From: Candidatus Woesearchaeota archaeon
Lineage (GTDB): Archaea > Nanobdellota > Nanobdellia > SCGC-AAA011-G17 > GW2011-AR18
Direction: 5' to 3'
Assembly: GCA_018302105.1 (NCBI GenBank)
Contig: JAGWAD010000029.1
Coordinates: 1-53,902, forward strand
DNA length: 53,902 nucleotides
Below the pieces are notes generated by a model that saw only the letters and a list, made by a program, of their open reading frames with translations, ran no database searches and had not been told where the DNA came from. This document shows, piece by piece, positions 8,153 through 16,045 of the stretch. The stretch's first letter is position 1, and the number at the start of each line of letters is the position of its first letter. The position numbers and the translations under genes were made by a program.

Positions 8153-9119
8153 TTAACATACTCCTTATTTCATTTTCAATTCTTTCTTTAGAGGGTATTG
8201 CCATATTTTCAAGTTTAGGAGAACAAGGAAGAGGAATTTCTAAAGTACAGATTCTTTTTATTGGCCCATCTAAAGAATAAAAACAAACTTCATTAATCTG
8301 GGCAATTATTTCAGCAGCTATACCTGACTGAGGAAATCCTTCTTCAACAACAATAACCTTTCCTATTTTATCAATAGAATTTTTAATAGTCTCAATATCT
8401 AATGGTTTTACTGTCCTAAGATCCAATACCTCAATAGATATGCCTTCATTTTCCAATTTGTTAGCAACTTCTAAGCAGTCAAGAACCATTTTACTAAAAG
8501 ATATCAAAAGCAGATCATTTCCTTCTTTTACTATTTTTGCTTTTCCAATAGGAATTATATCTTCAGCATTTTCAACATCATCTTTTATTTGGTATAGTGA
8601 CTTATGTTCTACAAAAATAACCGGATTGTTATCTTTTATAGCCGCTCTTAACAAACCTGAAACTTCTCTTGTATTTGAAGGTGCAATAATTTTTATTCCG
8701 GGAATATTCATTAAAGCAGACCACAATGACTTTGAATGTGTAGCACCATAACCACGTCCGCCCCCTGCAGGGACACGTATTACTAATGGCACTTTCATCT
8801 CTCCATTTGATAAATAACTAAATATTGAAGCATGATTTAATATCTGATCATAAATAAGAGTAATAAAATCCATAAACATTATTTCTATTACAGGTCTCAG
8901 ACCATTTAATGCAGCACCAATACCTAATCCAGCTATTGCCTGTTCTGACATAGGAGAATCAATTACTCTTTTATTTCCATATTTTTCTTGCAAGCCTTTA
9001 GTAGCACCAAAACATCCGCCATAAACTCCAATATCCTCTCCAAAGAGAAATAAATTAGGATCATTCATCAGTTCTTCATCTAAAGTATCCTTAATTGCTT
9101 GTGCATAAGTTTTTATCAT
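8145..9119 (-). CDS. pdhB: Pyruvate/2-oxoacid dehydrogenase E1 beta
   Basis: 324 residues, the full length of an E1 beta. N-terminal pyrimidine-binding domain with the EDIGVYGG motif (the Glu activates thiamine diphosphate), the GIGAALNGLRPVIEIMFMDF block and the RVPAGGGRGYGATHSKS segment, then a C-terminal transketolase-like domain containing EEGFPQSGIAAEI. Forms an alpha2beta2 decarboxylase with the preceding gene, with which it overlaps by the four bases ATGA. Confidence 0.93.
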   Translation of the reverse strand: MIKTYAQAIKDTLDEELMNDPNLFLFGEDIGVYGGCFGATKGLQEKYGNKRVIDSPMSEQAIAGLGIGAALNGLRPVIEIMFMDFITLIYDQILNHASIFSYLSNGEMKVPLVIRVPAGGGRGYGATHSKSLWSALMNIPGIKIIAPSNTREVSGLLRAAIKDNNPVIFVEHKSLYQIKDDVENAEDIIPIGKAKIVKEGNDLLLISFSKMVLDCLEVANKLENEGISIEVLDLRTVKPLDIETIKNSIDKIGKVIVVEEGFPQSGIAAEIIAQINEVCFYSLDGPIKRICTLEIPLPCSPKLENMAIPSKERIENEIRSMLNE

Positions 9120-10057
9120 TTTGTTTCATTATAAATATGTTTAAATAAATCAATATCTATATCGCTTCCTTGCTGAATTAATTCTTCTGAAATTTTATCA
9201 ACAAACGTATCTATCTCAGTTTTAATTAAATTTATATCCTCAATTGTATATTTATTACTTAATAACTCATCTTCTATAATTAAAGCAACATCTTTATTAA
9301 ACCAATATTGTTCTTCAGATTTATCTCTATATAAGTTCTGATCGTTTTTTGAATGGCCTTTATGTCTATAAGTCTGCACTTCTATAAAATGAGGTATTCC
9401 TTTTCTAGTATCATTAATAAATTCTTCAGCTATTTCATATAAAAGCTTATAATTATTATCAGGAACTAATGCACTTTTTATTCCAAATGCTTCAGCTTTT
9501 TTATTTATATCTGAAGAATGTGTTTTTTTAATATGCGTAGACATAGCATAAAAATTATTTTCACATATAAATAATATAGGCAATTTTAATGCAGCTGCCA
9601 TATTAAGGCTTTCAAGTACATATCCCTCTGTCATTGCACCATCCCCTAAATAAGCAACAACAACATTATCATTTTGTTTATATTTATTAGCAAATGCAAT
9701 TCCCACAGCTATTGGAACCATTCCTCCGGTTATTCCATTTGCAAAAAAATTATTATCAATAGAAGATACGTGTTGTGAACCCCCTTTTCCAGTGTTATAA
9801 CCTCTTGGATCACCAAGCAATTCTGCTAAAAATTTCTTAACATCAAGATCTTTGCTTAACGCATGACCATGTCCCCTGTGTGTGCTAGTTACAGCATCTT
9901 CCTTTCTTAAATGCTGGGATACTACAACAGGAATGAATTCTTGGCCAATACAAAAATGAGCAGTGCCATAAACTAAACCTTTTTTAAAAAGTTGGTCAAG
10001 TTTATTCTCAACAGCCCTTATAAGTAAAATCTTTTTGTATATCTTTAATAAATCCAT
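9116..10057 (-). CDS. pdhA: Pyruvate/2-oxoacid dehydrogenase E1 alpha
   Basis: Thiamine-diphosphate-dependent decarboxylase alpha subunit, about 313 residues. It has STHRGHGHALSKD at the cofactor pocket, the ThDP motif starting GDGAMTEG and ending with Asn-Asn about 30 residues later, and YRHKGHSKND near the regulatory-loop region. I choose the ATG at 10055-10057 over the TTG immediately upstream. First gene of the operon. The 40-odd bases to the divergent small gene contain TATA-like sequence that could serve both directions. AxxPD-type pyruvate specificity cannot be proven by eye; pyruvate is the usual substrate when LipA and LplA are co-encoded. Confidence 0.92.
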   Translation of the reverse strand: MDLLKIYKKILLIRAVENKLDQLFKKGLVYGTAHFCIGQEFIPVVVSQHLRKEDAVTSTHRGHGHALSKDLDVKKFLAELLGDPRGYNTGKGGSQHVSSIDNNFFANGITGGMVPIAVGIAFANKYKQNDNVVVAYLGDGAMTEGYVLESLNMAAALKLPILFICENNFYAMSTHIKKTHSSDINKKAEAFGIKSALVPDNNYKLLYEIAEEFINDTRKGIPHFIEVQTYRHKGHSKNDQNLYRDKSEEQYWFNKDVALIIEDELLSNKYTIEDINLIKTEIDTFVDKISEELIQQGSDIDIDLFKHIYNETK

Positions 10058-10060
10058 CAA

Positions 10061-10099
10061 AATGTAGATAAAGCAAAAATATATAAATATTTAGAAAAA
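10061..10099. promoter_or_regulatory. Divergent promoter between pdh operon and small zinc-ribbon gene
   Basis: A 39-base gap with the AT-only run AATATATAAATATTTAG at its centre, a TATA-like sequence readable on both strands and 20-30 bases from each start. It is the only plausible promoter space for the seven-gene operon. This is inferred from spacing and composition. Confidence 0.5.
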
Positions 10100-10255
10100 A
10101 TGCAGATTATGAAATCAGATTTAGAAAGATGTTCAAAATGTTTTATTACCTTAAAACGTTTAAAAGAGGATGATATTGCTTCTTATTTATTAAAAATTTA
10201 TAATGGTGAAAAAGAGGATTATATATGCCCATCTTGTTTTTTAAGAGGTGATTAA
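10100..10255 (+). CDS. Small zinc-ribbon protein, 51 residues
   Basis: Short frame from ATG to TAA encoding two CxxC knuckles (RCSKCF near residue 11 and ICPSCF near residue 43) 31 residues apart, a zinc-ribbon layout. It ends two bases before the ATG of the acyl-carrier-like gene and carries the AGAGGTGAT purine stretch that can act as that gene's ribosome binding site, so the two are cotranscribed. Function unknown; such mini-ribbons often bind nucleic acid or act as small adaptors. Confidence 0.65.
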   Translation: MQIMKSDLERCSKCFITLKRLKEDDIASYLLKIYNGEKEDYICPSCFLRGD

Positions 10256-10257
10256 AT

Positions 10258-10482
10258 ATGGAAAAAGAGGAATTAATTTTATTTTTTTCTGAATTCTGGA
10301 ATATGGATAAAAAAGACATTTCAGATAATTTAAAATTAGATAGTGAGAATTTAAAAAATTTAAGTTCAATACGTTTTTACCAGTTTATTGCTGCAATAGA
10401 ATCAAATTTTAATGTTTCTGTTTCTAATATCAATAATATAATAACTTTTCAGGATCTTTGGAAGAACATAAAAGATAATTAA
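10258..10482 (+). CDS. Acyl/peptidyl carrier-like protein
   Basis: 74 residues, four-helix carrier size. NLSSIRFYQFIAAIESNFNV aligns with the LDSIRFLELIAALEEEFGV pattern of acyl and peptidyl carrier proteins, making Ser37 the predicted phosphopantetheine site; the usual Asp before it is replaced by Ser. It follows the zinc-ribbon gene by two bases and is divergent from the pdh/lipoate operon. Because lipoyl groups start as octanoyl thioesters on carrier proteins in bacteria, a role in acyl supply is attractive but only inferred. A carrier for the following glycan-type cluster is also possible. Confidence 0.6.
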   Translation: MEKEELILFFSEFWNMDKKDISDNLKLDSENLKNLSSIRFYQFIAAIESNFNVSVSNINNIITFQDLWKNIKDN

Positions 10483-10535
10483 TTCTTAAGTAAATTAATA
10501 GAAAAAATTATAAACCTAAATTAAGTTGTCATAAA

Positions 10536-11366
10536 ATGGTATTATTTAAGAGATCACATAACTCAGATAATAAAATAAAAAATATAATATACAAATATTT
10601 TGGATTTCCAAATTTAGGAACAAGAGTTAGGGGCAATGCAGTATTTTCTTTAGTTAAAATTAAAAAAAATGCAAAAGGTTTAGATATAGGGTGTGGAAAA
10701 GCATATTATGGAATGGAACTACAAAAAAGAGGTGTTGATGTAAGTTATATTGATTTATTGGTAAGTACAAAAGATAAAGATATAGAAAAAGTTAAAGAAT
10801 CATTTAAAAGAGAAAATTTTAATTTTAATTTTTCAATAGCTGATGCTACAAAAATACCATTCAAAGATAATACTTTTGATATCGTGATTATTGCAGATGT
10901 AATTGAACATATAAAAGATGAAGATAAAGCAATAGAAGAAATAAAAAGAGTATTAAAACCAGGCGGTTATTTTATTGCATCAACACCAGCAGAAGGATTT
11001 CATTCAGGAAAATTCAAAAAATATTTCAGATATATCCATAAAAATACTTTTCTAAAAAAATTAGATATTTGGAATGTTGAACAATTATATCCAGAATCTC
11101 AAATGAAAGCAAAAGGCCATTTAAGAGAATATTCTTTAAAAAAATGGCAGGAATTAATTAGAAAACATGATATGATATTAAATTCATCAAAAGAAGAATA
11201 TGTATTTTTCAGTGCGTTTTTTGAAGAATTAGCCCACACATTTAAAATTTTTGATAAATACAGTGCTTATACTTTTTTAATTTTTTATCCATTTACCTTT
11301 ATTGACAGATTAATACCAATTAGAGGAACAGGAATTGCTATTAAAATCTATAAAAAAATGTCATGA
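10536..11366 (+). CDS. SAM-dependent class I methyltransferase
   Basis: 276 residues with the SAM motif GLDIGCGKAYYG, motif IV region DNTFDIVIIADVIEHI and the LKPGGYFIAST strand typical of methyltransferase domain type 11. About 40 residues precede motif I, and a hydrophobic tail (about 240-265, YTFLIFYPFTFI) may sit on the membrane. A glycosyltransferase follows 88 bases later, pointing to glycan or lipid-linked sugar modification. The substrate is unknown. Confidence 0.8.
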   Translation: MVLFKRSHNSDNKIKNIIYKYFGFPNLGTRVRGNAVFSLVKIKKNAKGLDIGCGKAYYGMELQKRGVDVSYIDLLVSTKDKDIEKVKESFKRENFNFNFSIADATKIPFKDNTFDIVIIADVIEHIKDEDKAIEEIKRVLKPGGYFIASTPAEGFHSGKFKKYFRYIHKNTFLKKLDIWNVEQLYPESQMKAKGHLREYSLKKWQELIRKHDMILNSSKEEYVFFSAFFEELAHTFKIFDKYSAYTFLIFYPFTFIDRLIPIRGTGIAIKIYKKMS

Positions 11367-11454
11367 CTTTTATTTAAATTATTGTAAATCAAATAGAATT
11401 AATATTTTACTAAATCAACATAAAGCTTAAAAGGATTAATTAAATTCTAAATTT

Positions 11455-12630
11455 ATGAATATAGCAATAGTAACTACAGATTATCTGCCAAATTATACAG
11501 GGGCATCAGTAAGAGTAAATGGAATAACAGAAGGCCTTGTTAAAAATGGAGATAAAGTTATAATTATAACTTTTAAAAACGAAGGGAATTTAGTTAAGAA
11601 ATTAATAGATGGAGTAACTGTGTATAGATTGCCATACAAAAAATATCTCATTTCTGGAAAAATAGAAATTTATTCAAAGTTTCATATTGGAAGGTTTTTA
11701 TCTTTAATAAAAAATATAAAGAAAATAATTGAAAATGAAAAAATAAATTTACTTCACGTCAGGCCACAGTTAGATTTTGGGTTTGTAGGTTTATATCTAA
11801 GGAAAAAATACAAACTTCCTTTGATAATAGAAATGCATAGATTTTTTAGTGAAGTAGATTATGAAGCAAAAAAAATAAATAAAATTAATGCACTTATACT
11901 TAATTTTCTAGAAAAATATTTAATCAATAAAGCTGATGGAATGGTTGTTTTAACTCAGACTGCTAAAAAAGATTTTTCTAAATCAGGAATTAAAAGTCAA
12001 ATAATTGTAGTTCCAAATTCAAGTAATTTAAAAAATGATATAAAAATTAAATCTAAGGAAAATAAAAAATATTTAATTTATACAGGAATGTTAAGAGAAA
12101 ATGAAAGGCTTGAAAATTTATTATATGCATTTAAGGAAATAAAAGAAGAAATAAAAAATATTTACTTATATATAACTGGGGATGGTGAAGAACAGGATAA
12201 TTTAATTAATTTAGCAAAAAAGCTCAAAATAGAAGATTCAGTTAAATTTTTTGGTAAAGTAAGTGTAACCAAATTAAAATCATTATTGGCACAAGCAACA
12301 TTATTCGTCCATCCCAGAGAAAATATAAAATACCATACTAATTTTATTGGTCTGAAATTCTATGATGCTATAAATTTCGGATTGCCAATATTGACTTATG
12401 ATGTTGGTGAAGTTGCAACATACATAAAAGATAAGAAAATTGGAATTGTTACAGAACCAAATCCTTCCTCATTTGCTAAAGCAACAATTCATTTACTAAA
12501 AAATAAAAATTTATATAACGAACTTAAGAAAAATGTATTAAAAGAAAGCAAAAAAAGTGACTGGAAAAATTGCACAATTAATTTACACAATTATTACAAA
12601 ACATTTAATGTTATTAGTAAAAATAAATAA
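11455..12630 (+). CDS. GT4-family glycosyltransferase
   Basis: 391-residue GT-B enzyme. The N-terminal domain starts with a Rossmann strand and the acceptor-side glycine turn (TGASVRVNGI). The C-terminal domain has ITGDGEEQDNLINLAKKL, an FFGKVS turn and the donor-sugar EX7E-like region (GLKFYDAINFGLPILTYDVGE), although the first acidic residue of that motif is not clear. Probably transfers a sugar from a nucleotide donor to a lipid-linked acceptor at the inner membrane face. Part of the cluster with the flippase and AsnB. Confidence 0.85.
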   Translation: MNIAIVTTDYLPNYTGASVRVNGITEGLVKNGDKVIIITFKNEGNLVKKLIDGVTVYRLPYKKYLISGKIEIYSKFHIGRFLSLIKNIKKIIENEKINLLHVRPQLDFGFVGLYLRKKYKLPLIIEMHRFFSEVDYEAKKINKINALILNFLEKYLINKADGMVVLTQTAKKDFSKSGIKSQIIVVPNSSNLKNDIKIKSKENKKYLIYTGMLRENERLENLLYAFKEIKEEIKNIYLYITGDGEEQDNLINLAKKLKIEDSVKFFGKVSVTKLKSLLAQATLFVHPRENIKYHTNFIGLKFYDAINFGLPILTYDVGEVATYIKDKKIGIVTEPNPSSFAKATIHLLKNKNLYNELKKNVLKESKKSDWKNCTINLHNYYKTFNVISKNK

Positions 12631-12794
12631 ATATTATTAAAGTAAAAATAATTTCGAAAAATAAAAGCCATATTTTCCAAAAAGCCCATAAAAAACTCTG
12701 CACCAGTTCTCACTTCTTATCGGAACGTTGTATTCTGGATTGAGGCGTTTTTAAAAAAGTTTATATAAACTATCCAATTTACAGTATTTATAAA

Positions 12795-13463
12795 ATGCCA
12801 AATAATTCAAGCGATAAAAAATTAGAAAAAGTAAAGAAAGTTTATTCTTTTTGGGGAAAATTTCCATATCTCTATAGTGCACAGGATGTAATTACGTTTT
12901 TCGGAAGAGCGAAAATTATCAGAAGCCAAGCAGTTAAAAAGATAGAATTAAAAATAGGTGACAAGGTTTTAGAAGTTGCTTGCGGTTCCGGTAGAAATTT
13001 TTCATACCTGGTTGAAGCTGTAGGCAAGGGTGGTTTTATTCTCGGATTCGATTATAGTCAAGAAATGCTTGATGCTGCACAACAATTATACAAACGAAAT
13101 GGATGGGATAACATAAAACTGGTTCAGGGCGATGCTGCACAACTTAAAATATCCAAAGACAATTTTGATGGAGTTTTAAGTGTTCTTGGAATTAGCGCAA
13201 TTCCTGGCTGGGAAAAAACGCTTCAAAGATGCTATGATGTTCTTCGCCTCGAAGGGAAACTAGTTGTTTGTGATGCTTGCCTTTTTACTGGATTTCTAAA
13301 TTTTCTTAATCCCTTACTCAAAATAATCTATTCAAGATTTGCAGCATGGGATTCCTCCAAAAATATCCCAGAGAAAATGAAAGAAATTTTTGGAAATGTT
13401 AATGTGAAAAATTTTAACTTAGGAACATTTTTTATAGCAACATCTGTTAAAAAAGATAGATAA
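12795..13463 (+). CDS. SAM-dependent methyltransferase (UbiE/PEMT-like)
   Basis: 222 residues; SAM motif VLEVACGSGRNFSYL, then GFDYSQEMLDAA (acidic binding residue after strand 2) and DGVLSVLGISAIPGWE. The C-terminal helix after residue 165 (LFTGFLNFLNPLLKIIY) is hydrophobic, as in phospholipid or quinone methyltransferases. Codon use is visibly richer in G and C than its neighbours (for example GTTGCTTGCGGTTCCGG), which suggests recent acquisition. TATA-like TTTATATAAAC lies about 30 bases before the start. Confidence 0.8.
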   Translation: MPNNSSDKKLEKVKKVYSFWGKFPYLYSAQDVITFFGRAKIIRSQAVKKIELKIGDKVLEVACGSGRNFSYLVEAVGKGGFILGFDYSQEMLDAAQQLYKRNGWDNIKLVQGDAAQLKISKDNFDGVLSVLGISAIPGWEKTLQRCYDVLRLEGKLVVCDACLFTGFLNFLNPLLKIIYSRFAAWDSSKNIPEKMKEIFGNVNVKNFNLGTFFIATSVKKDR

Positions 13464-13627
13464 ATATGGAAATGATAATCCAAACAATTGCCTTAGATAA
13501 TGAGATAGGAAATGTTTTGAGATTCATAGCCAAACCCAAGAATTTCAACTAGATTTTTTCTTATTCTTAATAATAATTGTCGCCTTAGTCTCGTCGTGAC
13601 AGAAAGTTTATTAAGTATAAAATAATA

Positions 13628-14635
13628 ATGGTAAAAATGTTAGGTGAAGAATCAATAATAGTTACTAAAGATGAAAAGTATCATCTCTATAGTTATGAGA
13701 ATGAGATAGAATTAGAAAGAATGATAGTAGAACATTCTTCTGAAATTTTTGGTAAGAATACAAAATATTTTAACAAGAGAAAAATCGAAAGCAAATCTGG
13801 ATTTGGAACAACTCCTGATGGTTATGTCATTGATTTTGACAAAAAGAAACTGTATATAGTGGAAGTTGAATTAATAAAGCATGATTTACGCAGACATGTT
13901 TTGCCACAGATTACAAGCTTTTTTATGGCATTACAAAATAAAAAATCACAAGAGAAACTTGTTGAGATATTTGAGGAAGAACTTAAATCATCCTATAAAG
14001 TATCTAAAGAAGAACTTAAATCCATTGTTGCCAACCAGAGTATTATAATTTTGATTGATGAAGTGGGTGACCCCATGAAGGAGATTAATCCTCTCCTCGA
14101 AATTGTAAATTTTTTAGCAATACACGGCGAAGTAATAGCTATTCCTTTTCAAACTTATGTAAAAGACAACAAACTTTCACCTGATCATGTTCATTTATTC
14201 AAGTCTTTTACTAGAGAAGAACTAGAAAAAGAATCTAAAAAATGGAGTTTTAAATGGACAACAGTTGCTCCCGAAAAGCACCTTAAGAAGGCGACAAAAG
14301 ATATAAGAGATGTATTCATTGAATTTAGTAAAAAGGTACGCTGTATTGCACCGAATGTTAAAGAGGTTCATCGAAAGAATTGGATAACTTATCAGACATC
14401 ACCACTTAAAAATTTCTGTACAGTGAAAGTATTAAAAGACTCACTAGAAATCTATATAAAAGTAGATCAAAATATGTTTATAGATAGAAATGAAATTACA
14501 AGTGATATCAAAAGAACTCCTACATGGACATTTGATAAAGTATTTACAATCAATTCACAGAAAGACATTGATTATGTAATTTCTCTTATAGAACAAGCGT
14601 ACGAATGTGTATGCGATTCTAAAAATCAAAAATAA
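13628..14635 (+). CDS. PD-(D/E)XK nuclease-like protein with C-terminal DUF5655-like domain
   Basis: 335 residues. The N-terminal half contains TTPDGYVIDF followed by KLYIVEVEL and RRHVLPQITSF, the Asp...ExE...Gln order of a PD-(D/E)XK fold in which the usual Lys is replaced by Leu. The C-terminal 100 residues (LEIYIKVD...RTPTWTF...DIDYVISLIEQAYE) look like DUF5655, often joined to restriction-like or DNA-binding modules. Stands alone between glycan genes. Likely a nucleic-acid-binding or defence-associated protein; whether it still cuts is uncertain. Confidence 0.55.
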   Translation: MVKMLGEESIIVTKDEKYHLYSYENEIELERMIVEHSSEIFGKNTKYFNKRKIESKSGFGTTPDGYVIDFDKKKLYIVEVELIKHDLRRHVLPQITSFFMALQNKKSQEKLVEIFEEELKSSYKVSKEELKSIVANQSIIILIDEVGDPMKEINPLLEIVNFLAIHGEVIAIPFQTYVKDNKLSPDHVHLFKSFTREELEKESKKWSFKWTTVAPEKHLKKATKDIRDVFIEFSKKVRCIAPNVKEVHRKNWITYQTSPLKNFCTVKVLKDSLEIYIKVDQNMFIDRNEITSDIKRTPTWTFDKVFTINSQKDIDYVISLIEQAYECVCDSKNQK

Positions 14636-14710
14636 TAAATTTGATCATTAAATAAAAAAGAACCAGCTTTAATTTAAACCTTTTCTCATTTAATAATATA
14701 GTTTTATAAT

Positions 14711-16045
14711 CTACATTCCGCCATTTATCAAAGCCATATCTTTATCTAAAGAAGTTTTTTTATTATAATTCTTTTTAATTTCATACTTTACACTCAGATA
14801 TAAAGCCAAATATAAGATCATTTGAGATAAAGTTGCAGCTAATGCGGCTCCTGAAATCCCATATTTAGGTACAAGAATAAAATTTAAACTAATATTTGCT
14901 ATTAAAGTTAAGACCCATGCCCATATCCCAGATATTGGATAACCCAAACTATGTAAAAATAAAATAAGAGGATTGCTTATTCCTAAAAAAAATACACCAG
15001 GCAATAAAATCAACATAGGAATTACAGAAGGCAAAAATTCATTTCCAAAAAATATTAAAATCAAAGGCTTAGCTAAAAAAGCAAATATAACTAAAGAAGG
15101 GATATAAAAAATAATTAAGCTTAATCTGGATTTTTTCATTAATGTAATTGAATCATCAATGGACTTTGAAGAAGACATTTTAGGAAGCAATACTGTCATT
15201 AATGCAGCAGGCAATAAAGTTAACATATCAAATACACGCGAACTTACAGCATAATAACCTGTTTGTGCTGCACCCAGAAAATGATCAATTATTAATGTAT
15301 CAAGTCTCAAAATAGTATAAGCTAATGATGTAGTAATAAATATTCTTACCCCATATTTAACAGAAAGTTTAAATAATTTAAGCGAAGGAGTAAACTTTTT
15401 TAAAATTACTTTTGTTTTCAACCTAAACACACATAAAAAAACTCCTAGAACTAAAGTTAATAATAATAAAATAAAAGCAAGTTCAACACTTATTGTGCCA
15501 AAGGGAATTAAAGCTACAAGTAAAACTAAAAATGCGACTTTAGATATTAATTCTATCCAGTTAAAACCACTTACATCACTAATAGCCATAATCATATGAC
15601 TCAGAAATAAATAAATTAAGCTGAACAAAATCCATAAAAATATTAAAAATATTAAAAGTGTATTTAAAGAAATTAAATTAGGAATAGACTTATAAAATAA
15701 TAATCCGAAAATTAATAGTATAAATGAAACAATGAAACTAAATATTATACTATTCATAAATATCTGAGAAGCTAAATTCTTATCTCTGGATAAAAAATAC
15801 GTATGAGCTGTATTAATTCCTAAATTAGTAAACTTTACACCCATAGTACCAATGACTCCTGCAACAGCATATATTCCTAAACCTGCAGGTCCAAGTTTAC
15901 GAGTTAAAATTATAGCAGTAGCAAATCCAACAAAAACAATTAGGATTTTAAAAATAAAAGTTATAAATATCTGGCGTGCAGAGGATGATTTAGTTAAATT
16001 TAAACAAAAATCATAAAGTGTAATAAGTTTTTTATTTAATTTCAT
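14711..16045 (-). CDS. Polysaccharide flippase of the MATE/Wzx type
   Basis: 444 residues with about 12-14 membrane helices and a short basic start. Early helix 2 has TRKLGPAGLGIYAVAGVIGTMG, the typical start of polysaccharide-biosynthesis flippases. It would move lipid-linked glycans across the membrane. Its start overlaps the stop of asnB, so the two are translationally coupled on the minus strand and convergent with the DUF5655 gene. Confidence 0.88.
   Translation of the reverse strand: MKLNKKLITLYDFCLNLTKSSSARQIFITFIFKILIVFVGFATAIILTRKLGPAGLGIYAVAGVIGTMGVKFTNLGINTAHTYFLSRDKNLASQIFMNSIIFSFIVSFILLIFGLLFYKSIPNLISLNTLLIFLIFLWILFSLIYLFLSHMIMAISDVSGFNWIELISKVAFLVLLVALIPFGTISVELAFILLLLTLVLGVFLCVFRLKTKVILKKFTPSLKLFKLSVKYGVRIFITTSLAYTILRLDTLIIDHFLGAAQTGYYAVSSRVFDMLTLLPAALMTVLLPKMSSSKSIDDSITLMKKSRLSLIIFYIPSLVIFAFLAKPLILIFFGNEFLPSVIPMLILLPGVFFLGISNPLILFLHSLGYPISGIWAWVLTLIANISLNFILVPKYGISGAALAATLSQMILYLALYLSVKYEIKKNYNKKTSLDKDMALINGGM

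Noticed and set aside
12690-12755. GC-richer intergenic patch, possible RNA gene
   Set aside because: No tRNA stems, C/D or H/ACA boxes, or strong hairpin seen by eye.
13466-13552. 28-codon frame after the methyltransferase
   Set aside because: No ribosome-binding or coding signal beyond an open frame; likely chance.
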